Source of the DNA: Candidatus Shapirobacteria bacterium UBA1435
GTDB taxonomy: Bacteria; Patescibacteriota; Microgenomatia; UBA12405
Direction of reading: 5' to 3'
Assembly (NCBI GenBank): GCA_002329385.1
Contig: DCTR01000023.1
Span: 14,921-23,367 of the forward strand
DNA length: 8,447 bases
Shown: positions 6,523-8,447 of the stretch, piece by piece
Layout of the letters: every line of letters begins with the position of its first letter
Numbering within the stretch: the stretch's first letter is position 1
Position numbers and translations under genes: made by a program
The notes under the pieces: model-generated
What the model saw: only the letters and a program-made list of their open reading frames with translations
Told to the model about the DNA's origin: nothing
Database searches by the model: none

Positions 6523-7647
6523 CTAGTTGACGACCACCCGCCTGATCGATTCGTTGAGGTGAACTAAAAGGTCGTAGGGAATAGTCTGACAAATTTCGGC
6601 GGCCTTGGAAATAGAGTTTGAGGCAGAAGAGTCAGGGCCGTAGACTTCAACCTGGTCGAAGAGTTTAGGAGTAAGCTTACCCAAATCTACCACGGTCAGG
6701 TTCATACTGATACGGCCAATGATGGGCAGAAAGTGATTTTGGTACCTAACGTGACCGAGATTACTAAGCCGTCGGTCAAGGCCTTCAAAGTAGCCAAGAG
6801 GGATGACGCCGATATTGGATGGTCTTAGGGCAGTATAGGTGCAACCGTAGCCAACACAATCACCTTTTTTAATCGGTGCTATTTTGGTCAAGGTAGATAA
6901 AAGACTTAGGGCCGGATGAAGACCATTAAAAGGACCATAGCCGTAAAGGCCGATACCCAAGCGGATGGTATTGAATTCACTGGCGGGTGGTTTGTTGGTG
7001 CCATAAGTGGCGCTAAGGTGGAGGTATCTGGGATTGAGGCCACGACGCTGAATATCCCGACAAACCCGACGAAATAATAGTTGCTGTCGGGCAGTATGGG
7101 TAGAGACAGGATTATCGGCATCGGCCAGGTGAGACATCACGCCTTCCAGGTGTATTTGGGGATATTTCTTAAGAATATCAATGGCGACGGGGATCGCTTG
7201 AGGATCAATCCCCTGCCGATTTAAACCGGTGTTGACCTTAAGGTGGACATTCACCCTCCGGCCGGTTTGACCGATGGCCTCAAGCGACTGACAATCGGAA
7301 ACAGCAAAGGCGAGACGATTAAAGTCCATATGTCGGTAGTTTTGAGGATGGATGGGACCAATAAGTAAAACCGGATGGCGGTGCAGTTGCCAGATTTTTA
7401 AGGCTTCCCAATAACTGTCGGCAACGTAATAAGGAAAAGACCGATGGCGAAGAATATCGACCATTTGGGGCAAACCATGGCCGTAGGCGTTGGACTTAAC
7501 TACCGGAAAGAGAAAAGAGCTTGGGTGTAAGTTTTGAAAAAAATCGTAGTTACTTAAAACTGTCTGGCGACTGATCCGAATTAAGTTTAGGGTTTCCAGA
7601 GGACGGACAAGAGCAGAGATCCACCTTTCAAATGGCAGGATTTTCAT
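6523..7647 (-). CDS. alr: Alanine racemase (PLP-dependent)
   Basis: A 374-residue fold-type III PLP enzyme that interconverts L- and D-alanine, supplying D-Ala for peptidoglycan. The cofactor lysine is Lys51 in FPVVKSNAYGHG (47-58). The TIM-barrel part carries HLKVNTGLNRQG (135-146), with Lys137 at the position of the lysine carbamylated in Geobacillus Alr and Arg144 at the pyridine-contacting arginine. GVMSHLADAD (169-178) and RLGIGLYGYGP (229-239) follow. The second catalytic base is Tyr267 in GDCVGYGCTY. The C-terminal beta domain shows IGRISMNLTVVDL (310-322), with Asn where many Alr have Asp in SMD, and the DQVEVYG segment. Length is normal. It begins 23 bp after the FN3 gene and ends 33 bp before rmuC, without promoters or terminators that I can see, so the three may form one transcript. 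No Shine-Dalgarno is visible. Confidence 0.96.
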   Translation of the reverse strand: MKILPFERWISALVRPLETLNLIRISRQTVLSNYDFFQNLHPSSFLFPVVKSNAYGHGLPQMVDILRHRSFPYYVADSYWEALKIWQLHRHPVLLIGPIHPQNYRHMDFNRLAFAVSDCQSLEAIGQTGRRVNVHLKVNTGLNRQGIDPQAIPVAIDILKKYPQIHLEGVMSHLADADNPVSTHTARQQLLFRRVCRDIQRRGLNPRYLHLSATYGTNKPPASEFNTIRLGIGLYGYGPFNGLHPALSLLSTLTKIAPIKKGDCVGYGCTYTALRPSNIGVIPLGYFEGLDRRLSNLGHVRYQNHFLPIIGRISMNLTVVDLGKLTPKLFDQVEVYGPDSSASNSISKAAEICQTIPYDLLVHLNESIRRVVVN

Positions 7648-7670
7648 AGACGGCCAAGTCTAGCATGAAG

Positions 7671-8447
7671 TTAAAGGCCAAAAAACTGTTTGACTTTTTG
7701 CCAAAAACTTGGACGAGGCGCGGAAGTGACGGCCGGCTGGAGAGGTGGGGAAGAAGGAGGCTGGATAGACGGAGTCGACGGGACGGTTGTCGGGTTGGCC
7801 AGAGAATCGTTGGCGGAAGGAGGAGAAACAGGGTGAATTTTGGGGGAAACTGGTGGGACAGTGACTTTGGTTGCCGCCGAAGAATAATAGCGGATATTTT
7901 TGGTTGAAAACCAGTTTGACCATGGACCCGGCATACAACCATTGCCGGCCCGAATCTTGAACCAGTAGGTAACGTTAGGTTTTAAGGCATTGACGGTATA
8001 GGTCAAAACTCCCCCTGATTCGCCCTGATCAAAAGAGACCCCGTATTTTTCTTCGGGCTTATTGTCGCCATAAGATACAAAATAATAAGTGACGGGGCCA
8101 TTGGTGGGAGCAAAATACAACTTGGCAGAAGTCCGAGATCGGTCTATTCGGAAAAGTGTAGGTGCATTTGAGGGTGGTCGGTCTTGACAGGCGGGAGCGG
8201 AAGCGGTGTTGGAGACGGCACCGGACGAGGAAACCGTCTGGTTGCCCGAAGATGTTGATGAACTGTAGTTGGCGGTTAAGGCAAAGTCGGTAAAATGGTC
8301 AACGGTAATTGTGACTGTTTTGGTTGAAGTGTTGACGGTAACATTACTGACCTTTTTCCAAGTGCCAGTGGTTTCGTCGTAGTAGGATGGAACAAGATCG
8401 TCGGCGGTTATTCCCCTGGCGGTCAGTTGGGAATCGGCATAGGGAAA
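7671..8447 (-). CDS. Secreted/surface protein with fibronectin type III domain, C-terminal part (5' end outside window)
   Basis: The frame is open from the window edge to the TAA at 7671-7673, giving 258 visible residues. Residues about 18-59 form a beta-rich segment (LVPSYYDETTGTWKKVS, then TVTITVDHFTDFALTA), a pattern common near the ends of bacterial extracellular proteins. A Ser/Thr/Asn/Gly-rich linker follows (60-84). A fibronectin type III domain spans about 95-180 (TYYFVSYG; YTVNALKPNVTYWFKIRAGN). Cys87 just before it and Cys171 in RAGNGCMPGPWSN may form a disulfide. A Pro/Ser/Thr-rich spacer (about 187-247) leads to a short aromatic and basic tail, FWQKVKQFFGL. The composition points to export and a role at the cell surface, perhaps adhesion, but no ligand can be named. 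Signal peptide and N-terminal domains lie outside the window. A TTG at 8118-8120 could be read as a start, but it falls inside the FN3 domain. Confidence 0.82.
   Translation of the reverse strand, partial: FPYADSQLTARGITADDLVPSYYDETTGTWKKVSNVTVNTSTKTVTITVDHFTDFALTANYSSSTSSGNQTVSSSGAVSNTASAPACQDRPPSNAPTLFRIDRSRTSAKLYFAPTNGPVTYYFVSYGDNKPEEKYGVSFDQGESGGVLTYTVNALKPNVTYWFKIRAGNGCMPGPWSNWFSTKNIRYYSSAATKVTVPPVSPKIHPVSPPSANDSLANPTTVPSTPSIQPPSSPPLQPAVTSAPRPSFWQKVKQFFGL

Noticed and set aside
7648..7670. Terminator between the FN3 gene and alr (GGCC at both ends of a long loop)
   Set aside because: Only four base pairs around a loop of about 20 nt and no T-run, so there is no support for termination.
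8118..8120. TTG as the start of a 149-residue protein
   Set aside because: The same frame stays open to the window edge, and the TTG falls within an FN3 beta strand, so it is an internal Leu codon.

Overview
The window is a compact stretch of a bacterial chromosome with every gene on the minus strand, so transcription runs from high to low coordinates. In that order it holds: the 3' part of a secreted fibronectin type III protein (8447-7671), alanine racemase alr (7647-6523), the RmuC-family gene rmuC (6489-5377), the heat-shock operon hrcA-grpE-dnaK-dnaJ (5325-1272), nusA (1145-135) and the first 21 codons of infB (63-1). Gaps are 7 to 126 bp. I see no tRNA, rRNA, mobile element, CRISPR array or long non-coding stretch.

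Two regulatory regions are readable. Before hrcA there is a strong sigma70-type promoter (TTGACA, 17 bp, TATTAT) with a CIRCE inverted repeat lying across it. This is the classic HrcA operator, so the repressor should control its own operon together with GrpE, DnaK and DnaJ. The predicted transcription start is only a few bases from the ATG, so the mRNA should be nearly leaderless. Between dnaJ and nusA there is an extended -10 promoter (TGGTATAAT), followed after about 25 nt by a perfect 10-bp hairpin and a T-rich run, all upstream of the nusA ATG. This looks like an intrinsic terminator placed in the nusA leader. It could end heat-shock operon transcripts and also attenuate nusA.

Several proteins are smaller than their usual relatives. 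IF-2 begins almost directly at its GTPase P-loop. The J-protein encoded after DnaK has no zinc-finger domain and no cysteine. HrcA lacks roughly 95 residues in the middle. None of the eight visible start codons has a recognisable Shine-Dalgarno sequence. Together with the FN3 protein style, this suggests a reduced-genome bacterium of the Candidate Phyla Radiation (Patescibacteria), perhaps Microgenomates. That assignment is inference from gene style, not from a marker comparison.

Functionally the window joins protein folding (HrcA, GrpE, DnaK and J-protein), transcription elongation and termination (NusA), translation initiation (IF-2), D-alanine supply for peptidoglycan (Alr), DNA maintenance (RmuC) and a cell-surface protein. 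These are mostly ordinary housekeeping genes. The points of interest are their compaction and the two control regions, and I see no clear evidence of a wholly new system.
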